A stretch of DNA of 21,972 bases from the NCBI GenBank assembly GCA_001953115.1, contig LSSL01001922.1, positions 65,822 to 87,793 on the forward strand, read 5' to 3'. This document shows positions 20,948 to 21,972 of the stretch, piece by piece. A program made the position numbers and the translations under genes. The notes beneath the pieces are model-generated. The model was not told the origin of the DNA, searched no databases, and was given only the letters and a program-made list of their open reading frames with translations. Numbering within the stretch: the stretch's first letter is position 1; the number at the start of each line of letters is the position of its first letter. The DNA comes from Smittium mucronatum. Lineage: Eukaryota > Kickxellomycota > Harpellomycetes > Harpellales > Legeriomycetaceae.

Positions 20948-21972
20948 ATTTCTTTTATTATGAAATAGATTCATTATGTTTAGATTTTAAATAAACTCTC
21001 ATACAACCAATTACAAGCAAATAAATTGATTTATTACTATTTTTCAATTCTTAAATATACTATTAGAGTTTTAATTTATAGTTTAATTAAAATATTGATT
21101 AGTGATAAAAAAGTTTTTTATGGTAAGGAAACAGTTTTTTTAAAATATTTTGCTGAAAAGAAGATACATGGAGCCACCGAATATAACTATAATCGAATTA
21201 AACACTCATATCAAAACTTTAATAATCGGATCTATCAGTTTTTCTAATTCTGAAGAACAATAATTATTAGATTAAAATTATTTTAAATCACGGAGTTCTA
21301 TTCCATATATTCGTTAACTAAAATTTAAGATTTTTTTATCGGAATAGTGTAACAACTTGAATGAAATTTACCGAAAAATCATTATTGTTAAATTTAATAT
21401 ACGTGGATATGATCAATACGTGGATTTAACGCTTAAGGGTTGAGTTTGATCTTATTTGGATTTAATCCCTTAATGGTGATTTTGACACACAACTATATTT
21501 AATACCTCAATTATATTGGGTGGAATTTCATAAGCGTTAATATTTAAAACATGAAACTCTTTTAAAAAATGATTTTTATTAAATTTGATCCAGTAAAAGT
21601 TGCATATTTTGTACAAATTTTTTTTAAAACTTAATATCTTTTACTGCAATAATAAATTTTCACTCGCAATATAAAAAAATTATTTTTCTCTTTATCCTCT
21701 TTACAATATCAAATATACATTCCCAATAAGGAATATACACATTCAGTTTTTGACAAAAATATATAAAAATCTGTGTCTTATTCAATATAGAACAGTACAC
21801 TTTCAAGTTTGTGTATAATTTTACTTTATTATATTATGTTAAACTATTATATCCACTATTTATTTAAAATAAATCATTATTTTTAGTTAGCATCGAAGCT
21901 AAAAATCAAAGATCTAATTAAAATAAAACTAACTCCGTCTATTTTAAAACCTTGCCATCAATCAGGGCCAGC
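20948..21972. other. AT-rich right end of the window
   Basis: It contains a 73-codon + frame at 21026-21247 with a TTG start and no recognised similarity. A 10-bp inverted repeat, TTAACGCTTA (21426-21435) and TAAGCGTTAA (21531-21540), and a short direct repeat TACGTGGAT (21400-21408, 21417-21425) lie near 21.4-21.5 kb. No gene can be supported. Confidence 0.45.

Noticed and set aside
21026..21247. 73-codon + frame
   Set aside because: TTG start, low-complexity N-terminal half and no recognisable family; noted only in the description of the right end.
1..21972. Reassigned genetic code (TAA/TAG as sense codons) as an explanation for missing genes
   Set aside because: Reading through TAA/TAG lengthens some frames, but chance alone does that at this composition, and TGA also interrupts the best coding remnants.

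Overview
The window looks like about 22 kb of very AT-rich eukaryotic intergenic or repeat DNA. By eye it is near 80% A+T, and lower still between about 3.5 and 10 kb. No reading frame in any of the six frames reads like an intact gene, and I found no rRNA, tRNA, CRISPR array or bacterial-type operon. The eukaryotic call rests on four dispersed copies of one retroposed element. They have AATAAA signals, A-rich tails and about 15-bp target site duplications, the marks of target-primed reverse transcription. I cannot name the organism; an AT-rich invertebrate, parasite or protist nuclear genome would all fit.

Layout. Bases 1-239 hold two diverged copies of a 118-bp tandem unit, probably the edge of a satellite. 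Bases 599-2627 hold three copies of the retroelement: A (42 bp plus tail, + strand), B (188 bp, + strand) and C (about 610 bp, - strand). Each is bracketed by a target duplication, matching at 13/15, 14/15 and 15/15 positions. B and C lie with their 3' ends facing each other, forming a roughly 180-bp inverted repeat. C landed on the left end of a possible 395-bp inverted-repeat element (2618-3012) bordered by TTAA. From 3013 to about 15170 there is only AT-rich DNA with simple-sequence tracts, including C11 and C13 runs that stand out sharply.

At 15178-16340 two decayed coding segments lie on the - strand. One (15218-15655) ends in a short 3' region with AATAAA and an (AATAA)n tail. The other is copy D of the retroelement, older and about 30% diverged from C. 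C and D preserve matching peptide fragments in one ancestral frame, so the family once encoded protein; D has shifted frame by one base. Two stem-loops can be drawn in both copies. From 16370 to the end there is AT-rich DNA with one weak broken reading frame near 20.7-20.95 kb.

The most useful observation is this apparently undescribed non-LTR retroelement family: its shared 3' end, its datable insertions and its foldable 3' region. All identities and lengths were counted by eye. No database search was possible, so novelty is unproven.
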